Below, in pieces: positions 29,531 through 37,719 of a stretch of 64,000 nt of DNA. Numbering within the stretch: the first letter of the stretch is position 1; every line of letters starts with the position of its first letter. The notes below the pieces were generated by a model. That model was not told the origin of the DNA. It did no database searches and saw nothing but the letters and a program-made list of their open reading frames with translations. The translations under genes were made by a program, and so were the position numbers. Source of the stretch: Solwaraspora sp. WMMA2065. GTDB lineage: Bacteria > Actinomycetota > Actinomycetes > Mycobacteriales > Micromonosporaceae. The stretch lies in contig NZ_CP128361.1 in assembly GCF_030345075.1 (NCBI RefSeq), positions 3,720,001-3,784,000 on the forward strand, read 5' to 3'.

Positions 29531-30087
29531 ATGCGTGGCGGAGCAATCAGGGCGGTGGTTGCGGCGGTTGTGACTGCGGTGCTGGCGGTCACCGCCAGTT
29601 CGGCGGCCGCGCACGCAGCGACCGAGGACAGGACCCCGGTACCAATCTCGGTGGCCTTGTCCCAGTCAAAGTCGCTGGCAGTGACACCCTTCGCGATCAA
29701 GAACAAGAATTCCTCCAAGTACCTACAGGCAAGTAGTACGGCCAACAACGCCATTGTTCGCCAGCAGCTCGCCGGCCCAAATGCTCTCCAAGGCTGGGTC
29801 CTTGTCAACACACTACCTTCTGGAACTACGGCGTAGACCGGAACATGGGAACCTCAGGCGCCAGCACCGCCTCCAACACGTCCGCAGTCATCGTCAACGG
29901 ATCCTCCAGCTTCGACCAAGACTGGGTCATTTCCGCGATCGATAGTACGTTCTTCAACCTCAGAAACCGCAAGAACACCTCAATGTGCTTGGGAATCGAC
30001 GGCGCCAGCACCGCCGCCGGCGCGAGGGCTGCCATCTACGCCTGCGCCAGCGCAGCCAATCAGACGTGGTCATTCACCAACTTCTGA
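29531..30087 (+). pseudogene. Secreted ricin-type beta-trefoil lectin, frameshifted
   Basis: ATG 29531 has a strong GAGGAG site upstream and encodes a signal peptide (residues 1-30, ending AAAHA). A RICIN-like lectin repeat follows (FAIKNKNSSKYLQASS ... LQGWVLVNT). The frame then stops at 29834-29836. In the -1 frame the fold resumes as TFWNYGVDRNMGTSG, SSSFDQDWVIS, and ends NQTWSFTNF at 30087. The shift must lie near 29809-29816, in an ACACAC stretch. Without it the product would be about 185 residues with one trefoil. Sequencing error is possible. Carbohydrate binding is the expected family role. Confidence 0.7.
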
Positions 30088-30716
30088 CTGAGGCCATCTA
30101 TCTGGTCCGGCCGAGCAGACTGGCTCGGCTCGGCTCGGCCGGACCGGGCACCAGGGGACCCTTGATACAAAGCCCATGGCAGAAGTTGCTCATAGTTTGA
30201 GCCGAAGCTTTGATCGTTGTGGCAGCGCGACGAGGCGGGACGGCGCTCCGGCCACGGGTTACCCACGGGTTATGACGCCAGTTGTGATGATCAGTTGCGG
30301 TGGGACGTAATCGATGTGGCGGTTGTCTCGCACATCGTGGGTTCGAAACGGTCAGACGGGAAGTTGCCGGCACAAGTGCCTGCGCCAGCGCAGCCAATCA
30401 GACGTGGTCATTCACCAACTTCTGACTGAGGCCATCTATCTGGTCCGGCCGAGCAGACTGGCTCGGCTCGGCTCGGCCGGACCGGGCACCAGGGGACCCT
30501 TGATACAAAGCCCATGGCAGAAGTTGCTCATAGTTTGAGCCGAAGCTTTGATCGTTGTGGCAGCGCGACGAGGCGGGACGGCGCTCCGGCCACGGGTTAC
30601 CCACGGGTTATGACGCCAGTTGTGATGATCAGTTGCGGTGGGACGTAATCGATGTGGCGGTTGTCTCGCACATCGTGGGTTCGAAACGGTCAGACGGGAA
30701 GTTGCCGGCACAAGTG
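30040..30716. repeat. 338-bp direct tandem duplication
   Basis: Bases 30040-30377 are repeated at 30378-30715 with a period of 338 bp and no difference I could find. The unit begins inside the lectin gene, so copy 2 carries an orphan tail (ACASAANQTWSFTNF plus stop). It then includes 290 bp of 3' flank with no convincing gene. A mechanism such as replication slippage or unequal crossing-over is likely. Confidence 0.95.
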
Positions 30717-30788
30717 TTGGTGAATCTGACTACGGGGGTTAGCCTGTTCCGATCACGACTACACCGAAGGTCGGTGTGGAAGCAGGAC

Positions 30789-31780
30789 CTAGACGAGTAG
30801 TTCCGAAGTCAGAGGTCGATGTCCGGGCATGAGGAGAGGGCATCCAAGATCATGTTGTGACGCAAAACCTGGACACCCTCTTGACCGCACTGTACGTGAA
30901 GATCGACGACAGCATCCGCACGCCCCGGTGGCGCGGCAGACCACCACTGCTGACCGACTCCGAACTGGTCTGCCTGGCCGTGGCCCAGGTCCTGCTCGGC
31001 GCCCGTTCCGAAGCCCACTGGATCCGCTACGCCCGCGTCCACCTGGCCGGCATGTTCCCCTACCTACCGCAGCGGCCCGGCTACAACAAACGGCTCCGCG
31101 CCGCCCTCCCACTGATCCAGAAGACGATCCGGAACCTGGCCCGCGACAGCGACTTCTGGTTCGACAACCACTGGATCGTCGACTCCACCCCGGTGCCGTG
31201 CGGCATGTCCCGCCCCACCGTGCAACGCTCGGACCTGGCCGGCTGGGCCGGATACGGCTACTGCGCCTCCCACTCCCGGTTCCTCTGGGGACTGCGCCTA
31301 TACCTGGCCTGCACCCCGACCGGGATGCCGATCCTGTGGGCCCTGGCCAACCCGAAGATCGGCGAGCGGAAGGTCCTCACCGCGATGCTGCAGGTCGAGG
31401 CCGGTGTCGTCGCAGAACACGACGGCATCCTGCTGATCAGCGACAAGGGCTTCGCGTCCAAGGTGTTCGAGCGGAACCTCTCCGACCAGGGCATCACCCT
31501 GCTACGCCCATCCCGCAAGAAGGAGAAGGCCCGCTACGGCGAACCGCTGCTCAGCTCAGGAAGGTCCGCCAGTTGATCGAGTCGGTCAACGACACCCTCA
31601 AAGGCCAACTCGACCTGGAACAACACGGCGGACGGACCTTCACCGGCGTCGCCGTACGCGTCGCCCAACGCCTCCTCGCCATGGCCGCCGCGATCTGGCA
31701 CAACAACAAGACCGGCGCACCCGTCACCCGGTCCCTGATCGCCTACGACCACTGACCGGACTTCGGAACAACTCGTCTAG
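30789..31780. mobile_element. IS982-family insertion sequence
   Basis: The element is about 992 bp long. Its terminal inverted repeats (30789-30810 and 31759-31780) match at 21 of 22 positions. Both ends begin with CTAG, so the outermost four bases may be either part of the repeat or a duplicated target. No longer target duplication is evident in the flanks. It carries one transposase gene that is frameshifted. Confidence 0.88.
30857..31755 (+). pseudogene. IS982-family transposase, frameshifted
   Basis: The main frame from GTG 30857 encodes about 236 residues (MTQNLDTLLTALYVKIDD ... HWIVDSTPVPCGMSRPT ... LLISDKGFASKVFE) and ends early at 31576. The expected continuation is in the -1 frame (RKVRQLIESVNDTLKG ... 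AIWHNNKTGAPVTRSLIAYDH) to 31755. Acidic catalytic residues are visible in VDSTPVP, SDKGF and the QLIESVND segment. The shift lies near 31553-31562 in CTGCTCAGCTCAGG. IS982 elements normally have one continuous frame, so this copy is probably inactive, or the base call is wrong. Confidence 0.85.
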
Positions 31781-31933
31781 TGATCCCCCACAGGCCGACT
31801 TCAAGATGGCGCGTTCCACCTGTCCGCTGCGGGAACACGGGGTGGATCTCCTCGACATCCTACGGCCCGTCACTCCCGTCCAGACCCAGCCGCCGGCTCG
31901 AGCCAGATGCGTACAATGTGATAGCCTGCGTCG

Positions 31934-32824
31934 ATGAGCTCGACGTCGGAGCGTGCAGCATCTGGACTTGGTCACGTTGATCGCGTCGCCGACTACTACG
32001 ACGACAACACGCGTCGGTTCCTTTTGGTTGCCGAGAGCCCAGGCAGTGACGCAATACACCGTGGGGTATGGACGCCGGATGTCACGAAAGTGACTCAGGC
32101 TGTGGACACCGTAAACCGCCTAATGATCGAGCGCTTGCGCGGGCAGACTCCTTCGGTAAACGCAAGGGTGCTTGACCTTGGCTGTGGCGTCGGTGGGACG
32201 ATGGTGCGCTTGGCCCGCGAGGTGGACGGGATCATTTCTGGCGTGACCATCAGCCGAGTGCAGGCCGAGATCGCAGCGAAACGGTTCGCCCGCGAAGGAC
32301 TGAGCGACCGCTGTCACGTATTCTGTGCTGATTTTGCCGAACTGCCCGCAGAACCACACTACGACGCCATGGTCGCCGTTGAGGCAGTCGTCCACTCGCC
32401 GTCGCTGGAGAGCCTACTCCCGTCCCTGGCTGAGCGGCTGCGCCCTGGAGGTCGCCTTATCTTGTGCGACGACTGGATGACCGACAAGGATCGTGGGCTC
32501 GCCGCTCGTAAACTCTGTCTCGACCAGTTCCGCGCCGGGTGGCGTATCGGAAGTTTGCATACTGTGGCAGAGTTGGTAGCCATGTCCGGACGCGCCGGCT
32601 TACACCTGGTCGAGGACAAAGATCTTACTGAATATTTGCGTCTCGGGCGGCCACGCGACCGCGTGGTCAAGATGGCCGTCGGCGCCACAGCCGCAGTTCC
32701 ACGGCTTCGCAACCGTCTTGTTGAGATCCCCTTCTGGGCCAACATGATTGGCGGGTCGGCGCTGCAAGTTGGATTGTCGCGGCGTTGGCTGGAGTACCAT
32801 TTCATCGTGCTTGAAAAGGCATGA
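31934..32824 (+). CDS. SAM-dependent class I methyltransferase
   Basis: This 296-residue methyltransferase has SAM motif I VLDLGCGVGG at about residues 79-88. A second acidic region (HVFCADFAELPAEPHYDAM) and a post-motif segment LAERLRPGGRLILCDDWM follow. The N-terminus (HVDRVADYYDDNTRRFLLV) and the sterol/prenyl-type layout suggest a small-molecule C- or O-methyltransferase, but the substrate is unknown. TACAAT at 31911-31916 would place transcription close to ATG 31934, leaving hardly any leader. Its lower GC and isolated position next to IS elements suggest acquisition by transfer. Confidence 0.82.
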   Translation: MSSTSERAASGLGHVDRVADYYDDNTRRFLLVAESPGSDAIHRGVWTPDVTKVTQAVDTVNRLMIERLRGQTPSVNARVLDLGCGVGGTMVRLAREVDGIISGVTISRVQAEIAAKRFAREGLSDRCHVFCADFAELPAEPHYDAMVAVEAVVHSPSLESLLPSLAERLRPGGRLILCDDWMTDKDRGLAARKLCLDQFRAGWRIGSLHTVAELVAMSGRAGLHLVEDKDLTEYLRLGRPRDRVVKMAVGATAAVPRLRNRLVEIPFWANMIGGSALQVGLSRRWLEYHFIVLEKA

Positions 32825-33111
32825 GGCAGACCACATCTTCTTCTTCTCTCGACACCTTGGCCGCTACCTGCGCCTGACAACGGGATTGGGACGCGACTGG
32901 CGAGCCACCGCCGCATGACGGCCTTCGACCTGCATCGCTTCGAGATTGCGACGGTCGATCGACTGAATTCGCCGGCTCCGGAGCCGCCGCCAGCGGGACG
33001 AACGGCAGCGCGGTCGGGATCGTAGGCCATATGGGTGGGACCTGCATCTGGCAGGTGTGGCTGGTCGGCCAAAACGGTCAGGCAGCCTGCTGATCGGCAG
33101 AGTGTGCGGGC
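32825..33111. other. Non-coding or degraded stretch
   Basis: I see no convincing gene here. The 3' part runs into the damaged N-terminal side of the Uma2-type gene, whose usual first 40 or so residues are not recognisable. A short inverted pair lies in CCTGCATCTGGCAGG near 33042-33056; I assign no role. Confidence 0.5.
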
Positions 33112-33414
33112 ATCGAGATCGTGGATGGGATGGTCCTCGTGAGTCCGAGTGCCTTCAATCGGCACAATCGCCTTGCCAGGCTGCTGGCGAACGCTCTGGA
33201 TGGTGCCGCCGGGCCGGATTGGAACACTGACACCGACTTCGATGTTCGGCTCCAGGCCATGCCGCTGAACAACCGTCGTCCCGATGTGACGGTTTACCGG
33301 GCGGACACCATCGACGTCACCCCGACCCGCCCCGAGCGTGTGCTGCTGGTGGTCGAGGTGGTCTCCCCCGGATCGGAAACGACCGACCGGATCGTCAAGG
33401 CTGACCAGTACGCC

Positions 33415-34942
33415 CAATGCTGTTAACTTTATGGGTCTTGGCTGGTGGTGACCCAGAGCCTGATCTTCGTGCGGGGTGGTAGCGGCTTCTTGTACTCGTC
33501 TTTCTGGCGTGGGTAGCGGCGGCCGGGTTGGCGCTGCTCGCGGGCGAAGCTGCGTGGCCGGCGTTCGGCGGGAAGCAGGTTACGCGGGTCGGTGATCTCG
33601 TAGATGACGTCGTGGACGAGCTCAGCCAGTCGTTCGGGGGGAAAACGCCGCGTCGTCACTGACGTGACGGGCGACGGCATCGCGGGCGCGGGTGAACGAT
33701 ATCCGGTCCGGGTCCAGGCCGGCCTGTTCCGCGCCGGCCACGATCAGATGCCGGATGGCCTGGTAGAGACAGAGCAGCCCGTACACCTCCTGGCGGACGA
33801 GGTCGGGTTTACGGGAACGGAGCACGACGTCGGCTCCGCCGCGTAGCCGGGTCTCGACCTCTCCGATGGCGGTCTCGATCCGCCACCGGTCGCGGTAGAG
33901 GTCGGGAAAGTCCCCCAGCGGATAGGCCCGCTCATCGAGCAGGGTCGTGACCAGGCAGAACAGTTCGCTGACCTCGTACTCGCCGTGCTGGTCGGGTTCG
34001 GTCTCGACGGTGTACTCGATCACCCGTACCTCGATACCGGGAATCTCGGCCGGCGGGACCTTCCGCCGCCGTAGCCGGCGCGCCGCGACCGGATCGGCGA
34101 TCCGCGAGATCCAGGAGCCGTCCGCCAGCCGGCGCAACACCGGCAGGTCCACCCCCGCCTTGACCCGAAACACCGCGTGCGCGCCGGTCGCGGCGATCGC
34201 CCCCAGGTCCTCGTACGACAGGAAGTTACGGTCACCGACCACCACATCGGTGGACCCGAGCAGCGGCCACAGCGTCCGGGCCAGCGGCTGCTCGCCCTCA
34301 CCCAGACCACCGAGCGCCACCCCCCGCAGGCAACGGGTACCCGTCTCGGCCAACGCCACCACCCGTACCTGCGGATACCCCACCGGGCCCTGCCCGTTGG
34401 ACGGCGACCCGAACGCGGCCACGTTCTCCGGCGTCCTCGCCACGTTCAGGCAGAACCCGTCGACAGCCACCTTCCGCAACCCGTGGAAGTACCCCCACGG
34501 CGCCTGTTCCGGCCCCACCACCGACCCGCCGAACGAGGTCTCCAACACCCCTTCCAGCACCTCCGGACCCAACCGCCCCCGAGCCTTCGTCAACGCCGCC
34601 GCCGTCGGCTGCATCCCCACCTCACGACGCGTCCGGTACCGCCCGGCCCACGACAACCCCGACAACAGCCTGTTCCACACCTCCACATACGCGCTGTCCA
34701 TGAACAACACACACGCGATCACGTAGTAGACGACCAACCGAGCCGGCAACAACCGGGACCGCTGCTCCCGCGCGTCCCACCGCTCCACCACCAGATCGAC
34801 CACCTCCGGCGGAAACGCCGCGGTCAACACCCCCACACCCACCAGATCCGGCAACCGAACCCGCGACTCCTCCGCGACCCGCTCCTCAACCCTCGCCACG
34901 ACCAGCGATCATAACCCCACCCACACTAAGTTAACAGCATTG
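33415..34942. mobile_element. IS4-family insertion sequence with 10-bp target duplication
   Basis: The element is 1,528 bp long and bounded by 15-bp perfect inverted repeats (33415-33429 and 34928-34942, starting CAATGCTGTTAAC). The 10 bases CCAGTACGCC occur immediately outside both ends (33405-33414 and 34943-34952), a target duplication of the size typical for IS4-family elements. It carries one transposase gene on the minus strand and interrupts a Uma2-type gene. Confidence 0.95.
33429..34899 (-). pseudogene. IS4-family transposase, frameshifted near its C-terminus
   Basis: From 34899 the protein runs for 425 residues. N-terminal and DDE-domain segments are clear (LVVYYVIACVLFMDSAY, KVAVDGFCLNVARTPEN, DVVVGDRNFLSYEDL, LYRDRWRIETAIGEVE with the YREK-like region). 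It hits a stop at 33622 after AAFSPRTTG. The natural continuation PERLAELVHDVIYEITDPRNLLPAERRP (cited partly) is in the +1 frame to 33429. The shift maps to the C6 run (G6 on the plus strand, 33636-33641) next to A4. One extra base there, real or a sequencing error, explains the break. Confidence 0.85.
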
Positions 34943-34973
34943 CCAGTACGCCAGGGTTGGCATCCAGTTCTAC

Positions 34974-35178
34974 TGGCCGACCGCTCCCATGCCTGCGTTG
35001 TTGATCAGCAGGTCGATCTCGACACTCGGCGCGGTCGGACAGATCAGCGGCGAGTACGACGATCTGGGACTGGTGGGTCCGCCGCAGTGTCGCGGCGAGC
35101 TTCTCCAGCGCTTCGGTCGAACGGGCGACGAGGACGAGGGCGGCTCCGCGGGATGCGAAATCCTGCGGCCGGCCCCGC
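34974..35178 (-). pseudogene. Short-chain dehydrogenase fragment
   Basis: Reading from 35178 downward gives GFASRGAALVLVARSTEALEKLAATLRR and IVVLAADLSD, then a shifted VEIDLLINNAGMGAVG. This is the middle of a classical SDR with the NNAG motif. The Rossmann start and the catalytic half are absent. It lies between the IS4-split Uma2 remnant and the IS5 element, so both ends are truncated by rearrangement. Confidence 0.7.
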
Positions 35179-35181
35179 TAA

Positions 35182-36075
35182 GACCGCATCTCATTTGGGG
35201 TTGCTGTAGCGCGGGGTGATTCGTTGGGTCGGTATGGGTGATGTGGAGAAGTACTGCCCGGACTCGTTGTGGCACCTCGCGCAGCCGTTGCTGCCCGAGC
35301 ATCCGAAACGCCATCAGGGCGGCGGCCGGCGACGCATCGACGACCGGACCACGCTGGCGGCGATCCTGTACGTCCTGGACTCCGGCTGCGCCTGGGACGA
35401 ACTACCGGAGTCGTTCCCGATCTCGTCGAAGACCGCGCACCGCCGGTTCACCGAGTGGGTCGCTCAGGGAGTCATGGCCGCGTTCCACCAGGCGACCCTC
35501 GACGTACTCGGCGCCGCCGGCCGCGTGGACTGGTCACGGGCCAGCATCGACGCCATGCACGTACGGGCGGTAAAAGGGGGGACCTGACCGGACCCAGCCC
35601 AGTGGACCGAGGCAAGCCAGGCTCCAAGATCCACGCGGTCAGCGACCGCAACGGTATCCCGCTGCACGCCGACATCTCCGCCGCGAACGTCAACGACCAA
35701 CAGTTCCTCGAGGAGATGGTCGACGCCATCACACCGGTGCGTCAGCCGGTCGGCCGGCCTCGCCGACGGCCCGTGAAGCCGCACGCGGACAAGGGCTACG
35801 ACTACCGCCACTGCCGGGACACCCTCGCCCGACGGGGCATCAGGGCACGCATCGCCCGCAAGGGCATCGAGTCCTCGAAACGGCTCGGCCGCCACCGCTA
35901 CGTTGTCGAACGCTGTCTGGAGTGGATCACCCGGTTCCGGCGCCTCGCCCGCCGCTACGAACGCAAGGCTTCCCACTTCCTCGGATTCGTACAGCTCGCC
36001 TGCGCTGTCATCTGCTACCGCCGAGCAGCCCGTCTCAACCTGTTGACCAGCGACAACCCCAAATGAGATGCGGTC
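35182..36075. mobile_element. IS5-family (IS427-like) insertion sequence
   Basis: The 894-bp element has perfect 22-bp inverted repeats (35182-35203 and 36054-36075). The trinucleotide TAA flanks both sides (35179-35181 and 36076-36078) as a probable target duplication. It inserted exactly at the marR stop codon without changing it, because the stop is rebuilt from the element end plus the duplicated bases. It carries a two-frame transposase typical of this group. Confidence 0.93.
35234..36066 (+). CDS. IS5-family transposase, two frames joined by probable -1 frameshift
   Basis: The first frame, ATG 35234, gives the N-terminal DUF4096-like part (YCPDSLWHLAQPLLPEHPKR, LYVLDSGCAWDELPE) and ends at 35587. 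The catalytic part is in the -1 frame: PSPVDRGKPGSKIHAVSDRNG, ANVNDQQFLEEMVD, HADKGYDYRHCR, RRYVVERCLEW-type RHRYVVERCLEWITRF, ending 36066. The two frames overlap at AAAAGGGGGG (35572-35581), a slippery run of the type used for programmed frameshifting in this IS group. The fused product of about 277 residues would have the DDE residues intact, so the copy may be active. Confidence 0.85.
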
Positions 36076-36545
36076 TAAGCGTCGTCGTCGCCATCGCGCA
36101 GGGAGCGGACCATCCGCCGCAGGATCCGCAACGCCTCCGACTGCTCGGTCTCGGTCAACCCGGCCAGCATCTTGACCTCGACCGACCGGACCGCGACGGT
36201 CGCCTTTTCGAGACTCTGCCGACCCAGAGGCGTGAGCCGCGTGGGCAGCACCTTCCCGACGGGCGCTTCCGCCGGTCTGGTCACGTAGCCCTCTCGCTCC
36301 AGCGCCTGGAGCAGCACGTTCATTGACTGCCGGGTCACGAAGGCGCCCCGCGCGAGCTCGGAGTTCGACAGGCCTGGCCGTTGCGCCAGCAACTCCAGGC
36401 ACGAGTAACGCGTCACGCTCATCCCGAGTGGTCGCAGCACCTCCTCCATGGCCATCCGGAGCGCGCTCGACGCCTCCTTCAGCAGATAGCCCAGCGATGT
36501 CTCCAGGTCGACGCCCTGCCCACTGCCCCGCCCGCCTTGACTCAT
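36075..36545 (-). CDS. MarR-family transcriptional regulator
   Basis: This 156-residue winged-helix protein of the MarR type has an N-terminal dimerisation helix (LGYLLKEASSALRMAMEEVL). The DNA-binding core is SNSELARGAFVTRQSMNVLLQ followed by the wing LEREGYVTRPAEAPVGKVLPTRLT. I chose ATG 36545, which lies inside the first of two operator-like repeats. It is divergent from a VOC-domain gene, probably its target. The stop codon coincides with the end of an IS5 element. Confidence 0.88.
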   Translation of the reverse strand: MSQGGRGSGQGVDLETSLGYLLKEASSALRMAMEEVLRPLGMSVTRYSCLELLAQRPGLSNSELARGAFVTRQSMNVLLQALEREGYVTRPAEAPVGKVLPTRLTPLGRQSLEKATVAVRSVEVKMLAGLTETEQSEALRILRRMVRSLRDGDDDA

Positions 36546-36588
36546 GTCAGCATCCTGACATACATTGCGCCATGTCAGGAACCTGACA
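36545..36588. promoter_or_regulatory. Twin inverted-repeat operators between marR and VOC gene
   Basis: Two 16-bp sites with the same half-sites occur: TGTCAGCATCCTGACA (36545-36560) and TGTCAGGAACCTGACA (36573-36588). Their centres are 28 bp apart. Site 1 overlaps the marR start codon, and site 2 lies 19 bp before the VOC start. They fit the binding of a MarR dimer at each site, repressing both genes. The symmetry is seen directly; the assignment to this MarR protein is inferred. Confidence 0.8.
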
Positions 36589-36606
36589 CGACCGGAGGAG
36601 ACCATC

Positions 36607-36975
36607 ATGCCCGTCACCGGCCCCGACTTCATCTCGCTGCAGGCACGCGACCTCGACGCCTCGCGGGCGTTCTACGAGCAGTACCTCGGGCTCGTACGCT
36701 CGCCGGCCGGGCCTGCACACGCCGTCGTTTTCGAAACCAAGCCCATCGCGTTCGCGCTGCGCGAGATCGTCCCCGGCACCGACCTCGGATCCGTTGCTCA
36801 GCCGGGCATCGGTGCAGCCATCTGGCTCCACGCCACAGACGTGCAGGACATTCACGATGCTCTCGTCGCCGACGGTCACACCATCGTCTCCGCGCCGATC
36901 GACGGCCCCTTCGGTCGGACCTTCACCTTCGCCGACCCCGACGGCTACCAGGTCACTCTGCACGACCGCGCCTGA
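36607..36975 (+). CDS. VOC (glyoxalase/bleomycin-resistance-like) protein
   Basis: This 122-residue vicinal-oxygen-chelate protein starts at ATG 36607 with GGAGGAG upstream. Family marks are FISLQARDLDASRAFYEQYLG and the terminal FTFADPDGYQVTLHDR. Such folds act as metal-dependent lyases or dioxygenases, or as ligand-binding resistance proteins. The close pairing with a MarR repressor suggests a response to a toxic small molecule. A long hairpin follows 33 bp after the stop. Confidence 0.87.
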   Translation: MPVTGPDFISLQARDLDASRAFYEQYLGLVRSPAGPAHAVVFETKPIAFALREIVPGTDLGSVAQPGIGAAIWLHATDVQDIHDALVADGHTIVSAPIDGPFGRTFTFADPDGYQVTLHDRA

Positions 36976-37008
36976 CGAGCCCCGGACCCCATGATGCGTC
37001 CGACGACC

Positions 37009-37046
37009 TGATGCCTCAGGTGCATCTTGATGCACCTGAGGCATCA
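37009..37046. terminator. Near-uninterrupted 38-base palindrome after the VOC gene
   Basis: Arms of 18 bp (37009-37026 and 37029-37046) are perfect inverted repeats with a 2-base centre. Position, 33 bp after the VOC stop, suits a terminator for that gene and for the convergent DUF4291 remnant. The tiny loop is unusual for a terminator, so a protein-binding or recombination role is not excluded. Confidence 0.6.
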
Positions 37047-37095
37047 AGCTCAACGAGTACCCACCGGCTGACGTGCTCGATCCCGTCCTGCGGTA

Positions 37096-37565
37096 TCAGC
37101 AGGTCGCCGCCGGTGTCGGGTCTGCGCCGATGACCGCCGCAACCTCGGCCGGCAACGGATAGACCCGCTCGGCCGGCAGTAGGGCACCAGCACCCGCGTC
37201 ATCACCAGCGGAAAGCCGCTCCCGCACAGCATGTGCCAGCCCGGTCACCTCGGTGATGGCGACGGTCCACTCGTCGACGTAGCGGTCGACTGCTTCGCCG
37301 GACAGCCCCACCTGCAGCGACCGGTACGGCAGCGGCCCGAGCCGCAGCGACCGCTCAGGATCCCACTGCACCCGCACCGGTACATCATCCACAGGAACGA
37401 CGGCTTGATCCACGTCATCCGGTCCCGCTTGAACGGGGCCACGAACCGCCCGTTCGCCAACGTCGGCACCGCGATCTCCGCCGGATACGCCTGGTACACG
37501 GTGACGGTGTCGGCGGTGTACCGAGCCCGGACCTGCCGATGACGACCCTCCACGCATGTGATCAT
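37096..37565 (-). pseudogene. DUF4291 family protein with internal deletion and frameshift
   Basis: The N-terminal part reads [20 protein letters not shown] and [19 protein letters not shown], a hallmark of DUF4291. Then the frame changes and the sequence jumps to [33 protein letters not shown] and LLPAERVYPLPAEVAAVIGA. From memory of family members about 50 central residues are missing, and the parts are out of frame. The function of DUF4291 is unknown. Confidence 0.75.
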
Positions 37566-37719
37566 CGCCGATGCAGCCGACGGTCATCCACCAGATTTCG
37601 CCCAGCATCCGCACGGCCGTAGAACGCTCCGCCTGCTAGGGGCTTACGCGCCGACGTCACTCAGAGCTGCGACAGCAGCGCTGCCGGTACGCACGTTTTA
37701 CGCGTTGTACGCTGGTGTC

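Larger units (their letters stand above)
33112..34976 (+). pseudogene. Uma2-family protein split by an IS4-type element
   Basis: Residues read IEIVDGMVLVSPSAFNRHN, then FDVRLQAMPLNNRRPDVTVYRAD and ERVLLVVEVVSPGSETTDRIVKADQYA. These are the signature of Uma2 proteins (PD-(D/E)XK-like fold) up to the conserved DQYA. The reading frame is cut at 33414 by an insertion. It resumes after 34942 as QYARVGIQFYW, exactly the family continuation. The extreme N-terminus is missing, and the part after FYW is replaced by unrelated sequence, so the gene was already truncated. Confidence 0.85.

Noticed and set aside
29531-30087. Ricin-type toxin
   Set aside because: Only the carbohydrate-binding trefoil is present. 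There is no ribosome-inactivating chain, and the gene is frameshifted.
30300-30377. tRNA-like GGTTCGAAAC word in the 338-bp repeat, repeated at 30638-30715
   Set aside because: The flanking bases do not form a T-stem, acceptor stem or anticodon arm, so no tRNA or attachment site can be supported.
31550-31576. Programmed frameshift in the IS982 transposase
   Set aside because: No slippery heptamer is present, and the family normally uses a single frame, so mutation or sequencing error is more likely.
33636-33645. Programmed frameshift in the IS4 transposase
   Set aside because: The required shift is +1 at a homopolymer, which is unlike known IS4 usage; I treat it as an indel.
28600-36100. 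Prophage or integrative conjugative element
   Set aside because: No integrase, excisionase, phage structural or conjugation genes are visible; the IS elements explain the structure.
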